DNA of 64,000 nt from Eutreptiella sp. 'Long Island Sound 2002'. Its lineage: Eukaryota > Euglenozoa > Euglenophyceae > Eutreptiales > Eutreptiaceae. A model generated the notes under the pieces. The model saw only the letters and a program-made list of their open reading frames with translations, was not told the DNA's origin and did not search any database. Of this stretch, positions 1-23,515 are shown piece by piece (positions within the stretch are counted from its first letter, which is position 1; each line of letters starts with the position of its first letter). Made by a program: the position numbers and the translations under genes. The stretch covers positions 26,418,109 through 26,482,108 of the forward strand of contig OZ038398.1 in assembly GCA_964036045.1 (NCBI GenBank), in the 5' to 3' direction.

Positions 1-1042
1 TGAACACGGAGGTACAAACAAACAAAAAACAACCGGTGTGTACCACGGGGTTGAACCTAAAATTGGGGCTAAGGTCTTAAAAAGGAGGTCAAAGCCTTGT
101 TTTTGGCCGTCCCGGCGTTCCATCTAAACTACCCATCAATCCCCTTGTGCCGTCGTACGACCAGGTACTTGAACGGGAGTTCTCCAAGCCATACAAATGT
201 CGAGCACACACCTTTTGTTGCACTCCTCGTGCCCCGCTTGTTCTCCATTGACGGTGCGACCTTGTGCCGCCTCAATAACACACCACCTTGGATTCCAGAG
301 TTGGTGACCCTAAGCAAGTGAGATGTGCATTTGGCAAAGAGCCCGTTGAGGGCCCAAAAAGAGGTAGTTGAGGGGCACACTTACACACGCAAGAATGAGG
401 TGTTGCAACACGGTGCGATCTTCGCCGTCGGGTCATGGTGTACGGATGAAATTAATCGGCTCCCGACATGAGTATTTTTCCTCGGGACATATCGCACGGC
501 AAAATGGTCTACGCACATACGCGGGTTCACTGATCATAATGCTATTGTCGGAATTATAGAAATGAATTAGAACTTTCCGAATATGGTCAGTCTCTGAACT
601 TTCGTTGACCGTCTCCCGGAAGTACGCGGAGAATCTCAAAACCTTGTCATCTAGGCTCAACCATGATGGAGATGTGGCCTCGCCGAGAGATTGCTGTAGA
701 AAGGAATCATGGAGTGCGGAATGGCAAAATTGATGGCAAGATACTCTTCGCCCCATGCACCTCAATGTTGAATGCCCATGCGACACTGGAACAAACCTGG
801 TAAACTTCATTGAGGGATGCCGCGAGGGGCACGTCAGGCGTGCTTAGATCTACGTTCTTGCCAACCTTGAAAACGGGTCTTTCAGGGGGTTCATTCGGTT
901 GGTCTACTCCAAAAAATTGCTTCCTTTTGTGCGCTGTTTTGAAGGCATTGTCATTCCAATTGTTCCCTGCCGCCTTCGGTACGTCGTCCACTGTTGGCAT
1001 CGAGCGTGGGGAAGCAACTCCATGGTCGCGCAAAGTTTGCAT
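1..1042 (-). CDS. EFHC1/EFHC2 (Rib72)-like DM10-domain protein, N-terminal part, runs off the left edge
   Basis: Three minus-strand exons join in phase to give the start of a DM10-domain protein. Exon A ends at 797 with a CAG|GTTTGT donor and encodes a segment with GNNWNDNAFKTAHKRKQFF, which resembles the LPGN...FHKSQ region at the N terminus of EFHC/Rib72 proteins; its 5' boundary is unresolved (Met at 1042, or a 3' splice site near 1000). Exon B is 693-521, after a pyrimidine-rich CTACAG, and carries SLDDKVLRFSAYFRE and the DM10 core, ending at GC|GTATGT. Exon C starts at 309 after CTTGCTTAG and completes a split codon, giving EPAVTNSGIQGGVLLRRHK across the junction; it probably ends at 261 (AAG|GTCGCA). 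DM10 proteins of this family are inner-junction and microtubule inner proteins of axonemal doublets. The rest of this DM10 and any EF-hand lie outside the window. Family assignment is strong; expression and completeness cannot be judged. Confidence 0.75.
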
Positions 1043-4000
1043 GATCAGCGACCAAACCGTGCCGAATCACTGAGAAAGTTGGTGAAGGACGGCAAACAAC
1101 AAAAAAAGGCTAGGTGGAATGAATTGGTCCTCGCGCATGTTCCAAAGTATCCTGATGCACATCGTGCACGCCACATGTAAGCCTATCATTGTAAGTTAGC
1201 ACTCATCTAACCCATGGTGCCATAGGTGGCTGGGGAATCAATGGTTGGATTGCGAAGGGAAAGGCTATCATTTCGTGGGTGGCCATTTCGGGATGACCCA
1301 ATTTGATAGTGCTTATTGCGAGGGTGGCACTCGTTCCTCGTGGACAAGATCCATAGCGCCTTGCACATCTTTTTCGTTCACAATCCGAGCACACTAAAGC
1401 CTCCATTGCATTTGGCATTGGATGGCGAATCATCATGACTTTTTGAGTGGAACATTCAAAAAGCATGGATGGTATTGCCTTCGAATTTTGCGTGAAAGGT
1501 GGGATGTGTTGGTGTGATTGGTCGTCGTTCGTTGCCACAAACAATGCTATGAAAGCAGGTTTGTGCCACTAACATAGTTTGCACATTCACGATGTGCCCC
1601 CAATGTGCACGGTGTGTGACGGATCGCTATTGTATGGACCGTCCTTGTACATGGTACGTTGCAACAATGTTGTGGAGTCAGGTTCCGGAACACAATAAGC
1701 TTTCTTGGCCACTCGATACACTCAAAGGGAAAAGGCCGAATCATATCGTGGAAGCAAATACACTTCAAATCCAGACCAATGGAGACTAAGTTAGAAAGCT
1801 ATGCTCCTTGCCTTGTAGGTAAATTAACACCCACCCTTTGGGTCCAATGTAGTTGAGGTACCGTGTGTCGAGCTTGGTGGGCAAAGAACTTATCCTACAA
1901 CATTGTGCCTATTGCGGCGAACAGACTCTCAACCTACAAACATCCTTTTCAAATTGGTCGAACAACCAAACAAAAACAAAACGAAACCAAACAAAATCGA
2001 AAAATGTACATGAAGCTCTATCGTGTTCACATTTGTGCATTGGCCTCGGCAAATATGAGCTGATGGATCCATATGCGGCTGCCCCGTTGAGAGCTTCGGT
2101 TGAAGAAAACCTCAACTCACTTTGCTCACTTTGCTGAACTTAGCTCACTTTACCGGATGATTAGCTGCGTGCGGTCACCTAAATTGATTGGGTACGGGGT
2201 TTGTGTGTGTGTTTGTGTGTGTGCCTGTGTGTATGTGTCTACATTGTTAAATTGGTATTATCAACTCATTGAGATATTGATACTTTTTGAGATACCCCAC
2301 AAGGTGCAACCAAACACCCCCCCAACCCCGACAGTAGACACTTTAAGAGACCCTCCCCATTTTTGAGCCGTTCCCAAGTCAAAGAATAATCTACAATAAG
2401 AGACCCACTCGGGTATTGCACTTGACGGGTTGTCAAAAGTTGGTTGGTGAGCATGTGAGTGATTTGCTACAACCTTGGGTACTAATGTGCTTCTATTCTA
2501 TGGTGCATTTCTCGGAATTGTGGGAGTTGGTAATTGGCAATACACAATGCAAGCGCGGGCAAAACTCTTAAGAAGGCCCTTGATACCGACTGCAATTGAA
2601 AATGTGACAAGAAACATAATGTTTTGCATTTGCTATTTTCGTTGGGCCGCGCGTGATTTGCCTCCATTGCATGAATCCGTCGAACAATCTACTCTGGTCC
2701 CCGTGTCGGCGGGGCCCAAAGGGGAGTAGGTAAAGCGTGGCAATGTCGAAGAACACTGTACCATGAAAAAATAGACATTCAGGACGTACTCTATTTGTGC
2801 TGTGTATGTGAGAGCATCATTTCCTTGTGCACTATGTCCTCCGGCACTCCTTTCCTCTGTCACTAGAACCTCAGCTTCGGCAACCACCAAGGCTCCGGGT
2901 ACCCTTTACATAAAAGCTGACGCATCACACCCCGCACGTTGGCATCGATGTCCTTTGCAGACAGCGCATAGTATGTGCATTTCCCAACAAGGCCGGCACC
3001 ACACTCTCGAGCACCAACCGCCCGTTGGTGCTGTACCAATCAACATGTCGTATGATACTCCGGAACTCACCTGTCGGTCCTTCTACTCGATGTTTCAGGC
3101 GCAGTCCCACAGTACCTGTGTGCGCCAATCTGCCAATCTTCCCTTGAACACAAAGTACAAGCCCTAGGACAACTCAAATTCAATGTTGAGCATGAGCATG
3201 CGGTTGCCATTCTCTTGTCACCTTAGGGCTTGGGCTTCGGGGGGGCGAACCTTTGTTTCCTTGCCCACCCTAAACACCGCTGGGGTGGGTGCCTTAAAAG
3301 GATACTTTTCCTGCCAAACAGTCGTCCTCCTACGACAATGCTTCAAATAACATCGCCAGGGGTCGAAATCGTTCTTCAAGACTTTAGCCACGACTTTCGC
3401 TCACCTTGACCGTTCCGGCAAGTAATCAGGAGGAAGCGAAGCCAAAAGCCATGCAGCAGACTCACCAGGAGACACGGAGGAAGGTCACGGTGTGTTAACA
3501 AAACCGGGACAGGAAGTGCGCACATCTACCGGCGGTTTACCGCCGGTAAGTCGCAGACTCGAGCATGCAAGGGGAACAGGCGAAGCTAGCAAGGAGCACT
3601 AGGCGGTTCTGGAAACGTCGACCAACGCTGCATGAGCTAAAACTGCGGGCACTGCCAACCGGCCTCTGCAACCCCCCCCCAAAAAAAACCCGGGCCACGC
3701 GGCGCCACGAAGCGAAGCGCAAAAATTAGTTGCAACATACGGTACGCTTCTTCTCCAGCCGGATTGCAGACGCGGTCTCCCCTAATGGTCGTGTGGTGCT
3801 TCGCTCACCACACCAAGGGCCTCATGGGCCCCCTTGTGGAGACCCGATGCATTTGCCACGACAAGTGTAGACCGACGATAAAGCACAATAGTCGCGAGTA
3901 GCACGAATGGCGAATTTTAAAACAATGCTATGCGCCACGCATCCTGTTACGCTGTTGAGTTGTGCTCGCTCGTGATCGTCTTCGTCATCCTTGCTTCACT

Positions 4001-5360
4001 GCCTCTGAGCCTATGCGCATTGTGTAGCAGTCGCTCTTGTGAAGTGTAGGAACCATTGTGAGGTACGGGGTGGAGGGATCCAAAACCGTGGTTCCATGAG
4101 GGCATGTCTCAACTAATTGCCCCCGCAAAGCAAAACGTAAGTTGTCTGACAGAAGGATCCGCCCGCAGTAGCGATTGGGGGTGACAAGAGGTTCAAAAAT
4201 GTAGGTGCAATTGTATGTCACACAACCCCGCCCATGCCTTTTGGGGGGGGCCCTTCCGTTGTAGATTATGTGCAAACGGCATCCAAAATGCCGAAGTAGC
4301 GAAAGCGGGGTGGGGAATTCCCTTGTTTGCCTCTGGTAAAATCGCACTCCACGCTCTGATAAGCTCCAGTGGGGACCAGTATAGTTGTACCAACATCGGA
4401 ATGTCAACCAACGTTTGTCGCCATTTTTGGTTAAGGGCATTGCGAATGCAACGGTAGGGGTTTTCTAGCAATTGGTTTGGTGACTTAGGCGGTTGATGTA
4501 GGGGAGCGGACAAACACTTGTCAAAAACCCACGGGAGTTTAGACTAATGCCGCGATTAGAAGTCGATTTCAATTTTGTTTATGGCCACATAATTTGTGAG
4601 TTCATGCCCTCGCCACGTGCGTAGGTTGATAATTGTAGTGGTCTTACTACTCGTATAAAAGGAAGGAACAGGGGCTTGGTGGTTAGAACTTTCACGCACC
4701 ACAAAGCAAAAGTCAGGGGCAATGCACTCTGCATCAAGTGGAAACAAGCAAACCGTGGAACTAGTCGTAACATAGAGGGCATGCGAAAGACCAATCGTTT
4801 CATTGACGAATGAATCCCCCATGTCCTACAAACAGCAAGAGGTCGCGACCAGAAAGTACCAACCAAAGCATTCCGAGTACGATTGTTAATGCAACTATCC
4901 AACGAGTATTGATTACCCCTTGATAGTGTTGTTGAGAAAGTACAATCGCATCCTCGTGATGCACAAAACCAATCCGCCCTAGTTTCTTTTTCGGTGTCTA
5001 TTTTGTTCGCTTTGAATGCATTTGTGAGCAATTTTGTCGGTTTTGAGTAGGAGGTTGGTCATTCAAATTTCAACTTTCAGCTTTCAAACATGTTGAACAG
5101 TTTAAGGACGTAACTTCAACAGCCATGTGTAGGATTCGAACGAAATTTACAAGCGAAATTTTACAGGTAATTTTCAACGAAATTTTCAACGAAATTTAAG
5201 TTTATCTTTCAAACGAAAATTTCAATGAAAATTTGCCGTTCCTTCTTTTTTAGACAACATGAAAAACAAGAACTTGAGCACCTGGGGACACTCTACCTTA
5301 GTGGAGTACATGGGGGAGTTGGGGTGGGAGGGGTGTGCTGACGAGGAGATCCTGCTGTCC
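1043..5360. other. Non-coding or unrecognised stretch, relatively AT-rich
   Basis: Only short ORFs occur here and none shows a domain I recognise. A short TG run lies at about 2203-2240. An 88-codon minus-strand ORF (4822-4556) has protein-like composition but no recognisable motif. The stretch lies between the divergently oriented EFHC-like gene and the gene starting at 8719, so it may hold their promoters or further 5' exons. Confidence 0.5.
5120..5245. repeat. Cluster of short GAAATTT / AAATTTTC repeats, left of the hAT relic
   Basis: The motif CGAAATTT or GAAATTTT recurs about six times here, separated by short spacers. A similar cluster (5930-6015) lies on the other side of the hAT transposase relic. 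Such paired clusters can be subterminal transposase-binding repeats of hAT elements; that role is inferred from position. Confidence 0.5.
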
Positions 5361-5369
5361 AGTTGTGGG

Positions 5370-5505
5370 TTGAGCCCCCCACCCCCGGCAGCCCCCGCAG
5401 CACCTCCCCAACAAAGCCCCCCCCCGCCGAGAAACCCAAACCCCCTGCCCTGCCCCCCCCCAAACCCACGCAACCCAAAAAGCCCCCCCGTCCGAAGCGC
5501 ACGTG
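5370..5505. repeat. C-rich, proline-coding low-complexity tract
   Basis: Runs of six to ten C with few purines, open in more than one plus-strand frame and reading as Pro-rich peptides in each. It abuts the hAT relic and may be a decayed linker or simple-sequence expansion. Confidence 0.6.
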
Positions 5506-5760
5506 GCTCAAACAAGTTCCTTTGCTGAGAGTCATGCCTTGGTGTGCCATCCTTTTCATTTTTGGAATGCCCTCCATGCTTCCTCTCCAGCAGCTGCATT
5601 GGGCAAGGTTGTGGCTTGTCTTCCAGCCAGCCAAGCCCCGACTGAGCGAGTGTTTAGCTCAGCCGATTGGCAATGTGCTAATCGGGAGCGCCTGAGTTTT
5701 TCCATGTTGGCAACTAAAGTCTTCATTCGTGTCAACTACATGAAGTTGTGCCACGCATGA
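5503..5760 (+). pseudogene. hAT-family transposase, C-terminal dimerisation-domain remnant
   Basis: The plus-strand frame from about 5503 to the stop at 5758-5760 contains LPASQAPTERVFSSADW and then RERLSFSMLATKVFIRVNY. This matches the C-terminal hAT dimerisation region: the P-x-S-x-x-x-ER-x-FS signature, then R-x-x-L and a late V-x-x-x-x-N. The N-terminal zinc finger and the DDE core are not visible upstream; instead there is a proline-rich low-complexity run (about 5370-5500). This is therefore the 3' end of a broken or truncated hAT gene rather than a functional transposase. The family call is fairly secure; element boundaries are unknown. Confidence 0.7.
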
Positions 5761-5929
5761 GTATATCATTGCCATTGGCATCCATCATATTGTTTGTGGA
5801 CTTCGCCATTCCAATTGTGATGCGTCCATCAATGTCTTTCATCAAGGGCTTGGTTATAGGTGCCAGGATGCTATGATGTTATAGAACCCCCGCCTTCCCA
5901 TTGGGACCATAAATTTCATAATTTTCATA

Positions 5930-6015
5930 CTTTTCAAAAAAATTGAAAATTTCACGAAATTTTCACGTTACATTTCACCTGAAATTTAAAATCCTCATTT
6001 TTCACGAAAATTTTA
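5930..6015. repeat. Cluster of short GAAATTT / AAATTTTC repeats, right of the hAT relic
   Basis: Several GAAATTT and AAATTTTC motifs occur in about 85 bp, matching the cluster at 5120-5245 in sequence type. The two clusters enclose the hAT remnant. Confidence 0.5.
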
Positions 6016-8670
6016 AATCCTAGCCATGTGACTAAGTAAGCCCCACACCTAAATCCAACTATCAAGTAGGTGCAAGAGTGTGGTAAAGGTTGTTTGTGGC
6101 ACAATTTCTGGGCGTTTGCCATATTTGAGTAGAGATTGCTCAACCATTCTACTAATTGATTTATAACATGTACGGAATTGTGGAGAAAGCCCGAGCCCGG
6201 CATTTTCCGCCGGCACCCGTGTATCGTTTAAGAATGCTCAATGACGCAGTGTGTGGCATCTTTCCCTGCGGTTAGGGCTCTGCCATTTGATAGTGCAATA
6301 TCTGCGCTTTCTCGAACTAGCAAAAGATGGTCGACGAATGGGTTCACGTGAGTTGCGTGCATGCCAAAGGTAGTCTGAACCACGATTTCCCATCATCGTC
6401 TGAAACCCCATACATTCTTCACCTTTCTAAAATAGGAATTACAAGAATGCCATCCTGGCCCTAATGCAGAGATGTAATTTCGTTCCGATTGCATCCTTTT
6501 GGAAGTTGGGAAGAACGGTGCAACCGTTTCTCATTGAGACAGCTTCGAGATGTTTGTACCCTCGCCCTTCACCTTGTGCTTCTCTGTAACACGTTGAAAA
6601 ATTGCTTGACCAAAAAGCACACACAACCATTGCAGGGGACGGTCCGCGGTGGAGGCAATGTTAGTGCTACTTCACATAACCCACCCAAAAGCACTTTTGT
6701 CGTACAAAATCCACTTTGCCTTTGCTATTTCAAAAGGAGGGCCGAACGATTGTAGAGGCACACCTGTGAGTCGATACGGAAGCCGTTGGACGACTCGCTA
6801 CTTTGGGAACCCTCATACGGTAGGGCTTATGCACCCGGGGCGTGGAAGGAGTGGCGCACAAAATCCATCAAGCCCTTGGGTTCCTTGAAACTAGTGAAAG
6901 CCCCTCCCCAAAATGCCACGCATGCAATATAATCCACCAACTTTCGCGGCCACAAAAGGTACATCGGTTGAAGCTAGGTCCAAACCAGAAACTCCGCGTT
7001 CCGTGTGTGATGCTCGGAATGGGCAAGCCCTTGTTCGAAAATCAAAACGTCAAGCTGCACTATGCACCGGTTCACGATCTGGTACATAGATCTAGTGTTG
7101 AATGGCGGCACCACTTGGGAAACAATGTGTAGAAACCACCAACCAGCGAGCGGACATAGTGAGACGGCGCACTCCAGCACTGTCCAGCACTGTGCAGTGT
7201 TTATGCCTGCAGGTCATGGCCGTTTGAGGCCTATCGCTTCAAGGAAAGGTTTGGTTGCGTGAGCAAGAAGCTGAATATCCCTTGTAGGTAATTTGGGGTT
7301 TCTAAGTGTGGTGCAGCTTTTGGACCAGGTACCGTGCTTGCTCGTTTTTGTAGCCAGCCCGCCCCGCCAATTGGATGGAACCGAACGGAATTAAATCCCA
7401 ATTACCGTTACGATTGCACATACATGCACATCTTGGAAATGCAATGGCAAAGGGTTCACATCGCCGGGTGCAATAAGTGGAAAACGGCTGGATGCATCAT
7501 AGGCGAAAGAGTACATGAAAACATGATGTTCCGGCGCACTGGACTCGACTCCACAAAAATTAGTTTGGCGTACATGGTACATGTACGCCCACCGTTATTT
7601 CTGTGCAACACCAGCCTGAGATGATACATTGTACTCAGATGTATTAGTGCAACTTGAATGCAGCAAACCGTAATCCATGTGCGTCAACGGAGGCTCGCGC
7701 TACCACCACTCAATCGCAAAGCAAACAAAACGCTTGAAAAAAGGGCCAGGTGCATTTGTGAATATACGAACACTTATTCAATCCAATTCAAAGGGCCCAA
7801 TCACACGCACGAGAGGCATGGCAAGCATTCGGTTTTTTGCACGGATTACTTTGGAAACCTTTGCTTCCACGACAACCTTCCTTTTGCTTTCGCCCGAACC
7901 TAGCCTTTGCACAAGAATCACAAGAACACTCTGATTTTAAGAGGACGATACAGATTACTTTATAGTGTCCTCCCATCAACATGTTTGGTTGGATGATTGT
8001 TTCTCATGTAATTTGTTCCCGTACAACATTGAGCCTAGGTTGCAAGGTGTTCGTCAAAACACAGAACGGTTAGACTACCAACATAGTACCCATCTACCGC
8101 CACTTCTCTGCAATGCGAGCTCCAGCACTAGGTACCTGACGAAGTAGAAAACACGTTCTTGTGTCGCGTTCACATGTTCCAATTGTTGCTTGGGTTGCGT
8201 GCAATTACCCTGGATACCCAACCCCAATTTCCCAGCAATCCAAAGGGCATGCAAAGCGCCAATTTGCCAATTTTCGTGTAGTCAAGCTGACCCCAGCCCT
8301 CTACCGGTGGTGCCTGAAATTATGCATTGGCTAACCTGCTTTGCCTTACTCAAAGACGTGGTGTGCCCATACATATAGGTAGCAAGAGAGGCAAAGGGGT
8401 GTGGGTACAAACGTCCAACGCGCCGAACAAGTGGTCCCTCGCTGTTTCACTGTTTCACTTCAGCTTATGGTCCACTGAGCAGTCTTTTCTGGTGTTGTTG
8501 CACGCCTACCTCCCTTGTCAGCTCCTTTGTCGTAGGCTATCGTGACGTGAGAAGTTGGCGTTTTGTGAGTGTCGCGATGCCCCATAGCCCCCTTGCAATC
8601 CTATGTGCACAATGCCAATTTGGCGTTGAGGGGGGGCGCATCCACAATTGGGGGTTGCAAATAGCACAAG
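6016..8670. other. Unrecognised stretch upstream of the CDC73-N/hub gene
   Basis: Only short ORFs without recognisable domains. I see no tRNA-like fold, satellite or transposon signature. It may hold the 5' UTR or promoter of the gene beginning at 8719. Confidence 0.5.
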
Positions 8671-8718
8671 GTGCATTCCTTGCCCAAAGCCATCGACCGT
8701 TGCGCCCAGCTTTCTTTC

Positions 8719-18922
<10,204 letters not shown>

Positions 18923-21900
18923 GCGCTGCCGGATTGTGTGGCGCGCGGGGGAGGGGGACTGCCGAAGCCCAACGGGGGCATGCCACCTCTGGTCCGCTTG
19001 GGGTGACCCTGGGAGGCCATGGGGTACAGTCGTCTGGGGGGCGGCTTTCGGACCGACGCCATCTGCAGCGGTGGTCAGAGCAGGAGTGTCGGTGCAGTTG
19101 GGTGCGCGATCAGGGCCAAGCCCAAATGAGTTTCATTGTGCAGTAGTTCCGTCACCCGAGTGCACAACATCGCAAGATGAGGGATGCAGCTGGAGTTGGG
19201 CCTGGGGCTGAAGGCAGAGCTCGCTGGCACTGGGGGTTAGGGCAACAGGGGTCTATGTGGGAGGCTGGAGGACAGGCAGGGAATGACACCATTCACATGC
19301 TACGCCGGGGGCTGTTCTGATTTATTCGGCCTCGCCCCCTTTATCTATCTCCCTCTCTCGCAACCCCCCCCCCCTTTTGTCCTTTTTCCTGATATTTAAC
19401 CCCTTTCTCTGACTCTAGATTGTCCCTCCCCTTCGTTTGCATCCTCCGTAGATTTTTCTCTGGTCCTGAGTTCTTTTCGTTTGCCGCTTCCTGTTTCGCC
19501 TCCGAGAAGGCTGTGTACCGGTTGCCCAGTTTATTGCTTCCACGCGTTTGAATGCGGCGCCGTCAGGGTCAGGCCATCAGACTAACCTTGAAATTTCGAT
19601 GGACTGAAGAGTACAGAAGACGAAGACGCCAACCACAAGGAACCACGGACACAACGCCTTGCAACAACACTCGCGATATGACGCTGGGTTGCAGCACTCC
19701 TGTTGAACTGTGCAGGTGGTGCCATGATTGAGCTGCTCGTGGCCCATGAAATAGCAGTTGTGGTCAGTGATCGTACCTCTTCTCCCGTTGCACCCCCCTT
19801 CTCACCCGCCTCCCCTGGGAGGTCCTGGTCACTGTTTGAGGGAGCACTCTGGACCTCTCTCCTCAGAGACGTGCCTCTTTTGTTGTGGCGACCAACGCGT
19901 CTGCAACGAGGTTTTCTGCAGAGCCGAGCCGGGTGAGGGATTGCATGGAGAGTGCAGAGGCGTGCGGTGGGGATGCCGTAGGGAGCGGGGCGTAGCTCGG
20001 GGGCTCGGTCCCCTCCTGAACTGAAATTTAGTATAATTTCAGAAAGGGCCTTCAGCTGAAGGTTTTGTTCTTTTGCTGCTTCGACCGCGCTTGACTGTCG
20101 TGATTTGGACTTCTTCGAAGGCTGGGCGCTCTAGAGGTGTACTTTTTGGTCGTGCAGTAGGCGTAGGGCTGCACTGGGGCTCGTCCGTCCCGCTGCTGAG
20201 GGACAACCTGCGATGCCGCGGCAGATGACCAGAAGCCCCGGGAACAGCAAGCGCCGTCCTCTGGCTTTGCCTTCCGAACGCTGCAATGGGGCACACATTG
20301 CGCAAACGGCGCTGGGGCGCACGTTGTGTCGGACACAGTCCTTTGGAAGCAACGCCTGGACTTGCTGCGCGACGTCACCACCACCGCACGGGCCGCCAAG
20401 GGCGGATGGCTCCTGGTGCACATGGCCAGCCAAAGGCCGGACTCAGGCCCCTGGGGGCTGCTCCGCCAGATCCACCAACCCATGAACGCCCCCGCCCCCA
20501 CTTCCGGTGCATGACACACCCCCTCTGCACTGTGACTTCCTCGGGCCCTTGGCACTGGACCCGTTCCCACAGTGGGGGCTTGCGTACGTCGGCACGAAGT
20601 GTGACATGGAGGTTTCCGGCCCCCCGCTATGAACGGACAGGGGCAGAAAGCAATGACGCACAGTACACAGCAGCAACAGCTCGACGGCCATCCCCACGTG
20701 CACACGCGCACACACGCGCACAAACGCCAGTGTTGACGGGTGCGGAGAAGGCCCAAGAGTTCGGACAAAACTGGATCTGTACCCGAGGGGGCTGCGTGTG
20801 CACCTGTCCACGGCGCTTTCGACTGGGTCGGTGGTTGGAAACGACGTGGAAATGTCTGTCGTGGCGCTAGTGGGGGGGATGGGGAGGGTTTGAGGGCAGG
20901 GGTTCCTTTCAGAAGCACACACACATGCCCGTACCAGTACTCCTGTCCTCTCTCTCTCGCACTGCCCCCCCTCTCGCCCCCCCCCGCCCCTGCACACAGA
21001 CACAAACCCCGAAACACAGCTCCCGTCCGCCAAATGGGCGGATCCCCGTCGTCCGGAACGCCGCCTCACCACAAGTGCCACGGCACCCGCCTGCTGCCCC
21101 TCCTCAGCGGCAGCCGCAGCCGCTCCCTCACTGCAGACATGCACATGCAATCAAGCGCACGCACGCGCGTGCGCAGACGTACACCCTCACACTACGATCA
21201 TTTTGCCAGAGCCACAGTGCCAGAGCACAGTCTGCACGTTTGGGTGGGCACAGCGTTCTGGGGGAATAGCGCTCCGGGGCAGAGTTTTCTGGGGAGAGTG
21301 TTCCAGGAGCATAGTGTTTTGGGGGCAAATCCAATCAGGCTGGTCACACAGTTAAAGGCACACATGCAGAAATCGCCAGCTGCGAGTGTCGTGCGATCCT
21401 CGTCAAACATGCACCTGACACCAGCTCGCATCAGGTGACCACCATCCTGGAGCAAAGCAAGCGGACATAGAAAGGTGTGGGAAAAGAAGACGAGTGGGGC
21501 AGCAGCGCGGCTGAATATGCAGCAAGGCACAGAGGGGGACAGGGGTAGGGAGAAATGAGGTGGGGGGGGGCATAACGGCTTAACAAGATGAGGGAGGGGG
21601 TGGGGGGGGTCAAGTGCGAAGGCAGGGCTCTCAGGCGGATAAGAGGCTTTGGACGCATGTATCAGTGGTCTCCAATTGCGACGTTACTTGTGCCATGCTG
21701 CTGCTGGTGGGTGATGCCGAAGGGAGGGGGCAAGCAGAGTATGGGCAGAGGCGGTGGCATGTGGGGTGTTCTTAGGTTGGGCGCCTTCCCTGGTTCTTTC
21801 CCAGGACCATGGTTTGATGCTGGCGTGCATTTCTGCCTGTGGCGTGCATGTGTGGTGGCCAGGGGCATGCAGGGGTTGGGATGGAGGCTGTGAATTTTCA

Positions 21901-23465
21901 GGTGGGGGATGGGTAGTTGTGGGGTGAATAGCTTGGCACTTGCGTACGGCCTGCTTTGGCAGGGGTGGTGTGAGGCCTTCGTGGGGCCTGCCAGGGCCCC
22001 TATGCCATGGCCTCTGCCGTGGCATACCGCGGCCCCAGTGCATGGCGTGGCAAGCTCCCCAGCGCCCCTGCCATAACCTGAGGTGGGTGGGTGTCGTGCG
22101 GGGCTTGGGATTCTGACTCATGATCCTGCACCTTTTTCGATGTGTCACGGCTTGCCCATCTTCCAATCGGGCTCAGAACATTGATGACCACCGCTCAACA
22201 ACCCATACGGACCTGAATGGTATCTGCATGGCAGAGTGGTGCTGAATGGGCTTTGACTACTGGGAAGGAAAGGGGGCGCATGATCTCAGTGGTCCCATGA
22301 GTGGTCCAAAGCACCAATCGATGTAGCTTTTTGTCAACAGACTGCTGCATCCTTGTAATGTCCTCCAATACTTCCATCAAATACTCCACCAGGTATTAAA
22401 GGGGGCTGCAGGAAGAACACAATTCTTGAGTGAGGACAACGGGAAATGGGAGAACAGGAGAACAGGAGACAGGGTGCCAAGCAGGTGCTACAATGACATT
22501 CGGTCAAGGAAGCCAGTAGGTAGTTCCCAGCGGACTCTGTTGGCACTTGGTGAGTGTTCAGGTGTGTTAACCCTCCTCTCCCTGTCACACAACAAGGGGC
22601 TGAGCACCAAACAAATGACCAATGCTAAACCACGCCCTTTTCCAATGCAAGCATCGTCTGCCCTGTAACACTTCGGTGGTTTGTCCTGCTCATGGTTGCC
22701 AACTGCAAATTCTGTAGTGTGCTCATCTAGTACCTGTTGGTGGTGGGGGTGGCCGGTGCCATTTTCATTGGTAGTTTGAGGCCTCTGCCCAAACATTGTT
22801 ACAAATTGCATGTGCCTTTTTCTCCTGTGTCCCTGTGCTGCGGGTTCTTGGGATGAGCTCTTGCCATTGAGGTATTTATTCCTCTGCATTTATGCGCCAT
22901 AGCCCAAGACAATTTCCCAGTGTGCACAATGGCCCACATCGGTGAAAAAAACTGTGCCATCCTGGAAATTGCACTTATTGAAACAGCCAAAATTTTGTAG
23001 GGACTGTAACGCAATTCAGTGAATGTGAACAGATAATGGACCAATGAAATTCTGAACACCATTGCCATGCCATACCATCTGCTACAGAGCCAGGCAAGGT
23101 AACAGAATGCACCTCTTTTGGCAATACTAGTTGCACAGGAAAGGCATGTAGTTGGTTGCGGATAGACATCATGGGTTCTAGCCAAATGTGCATTGGGACG
23201 TGTTCAATGGAAGGCCCCCTGCTAAAAAGTCTTCTTTCTTCCATTGCATATGGGACCCACGACAAAAGAAAATTCAGTGTGAGCATGAGTGCACGTTTAT
23301 TTGAAAACACTAAGGAATTCCAAACTGACTGCCATTGCTACCAAGAAAAGTGGAACTGACTCCCACAAACATTTTGAATACCCCAAGCACGGGCAAAGCA
23401 ATGGAGCAGGAGTATACATGGATGATAAACTTTGAAAATAGTTCAAAGTGTGGTGCTTATGTGGG
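18923..23465. other. Gene-poor stretch downstream of the CDC73-N/hub gene
   Basis: This should include the 3' UTR of the gene ending at 18922. Beyond it there are ORFs of up to about 320 codons on both strands (for example minus 21017-20052), but they are low-complexity, overlap one another and show no domain. A minus-strand patch at about 23310-22800 has protein-like segments in two frames (as if frameshifted) that I cannot assign. Confidence 0.5.
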
Positions 23466-23515
23466 AGACGTACGCGCGGTGCACCATGCGGTGCGCGCGC
23501 GGTGCGTTCGTTTTT
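23466..23515. repeat. GC-rich alternating motif (GCGGTGCGCGCG type)
   Basis: About 50 bp of GCGGTGC and CGCGCGGTGC blocks. A near copy lies at 24538-24588 in the same orientation, so the two bracket a 1.1-kb segment with a small transposon-related ORF. The reverse complement matches GCACTGCGCGCGCACTGC motifs at 37-40 kb. Confidence 0.7.

Noticed and set aside
20052-21017. 321-codon minus-strand ORF and overlapping 235- and 232-codon ORFs
   Set aside because: Low-complexity, mutually overlapping on both strands, no domain or conserved motif.
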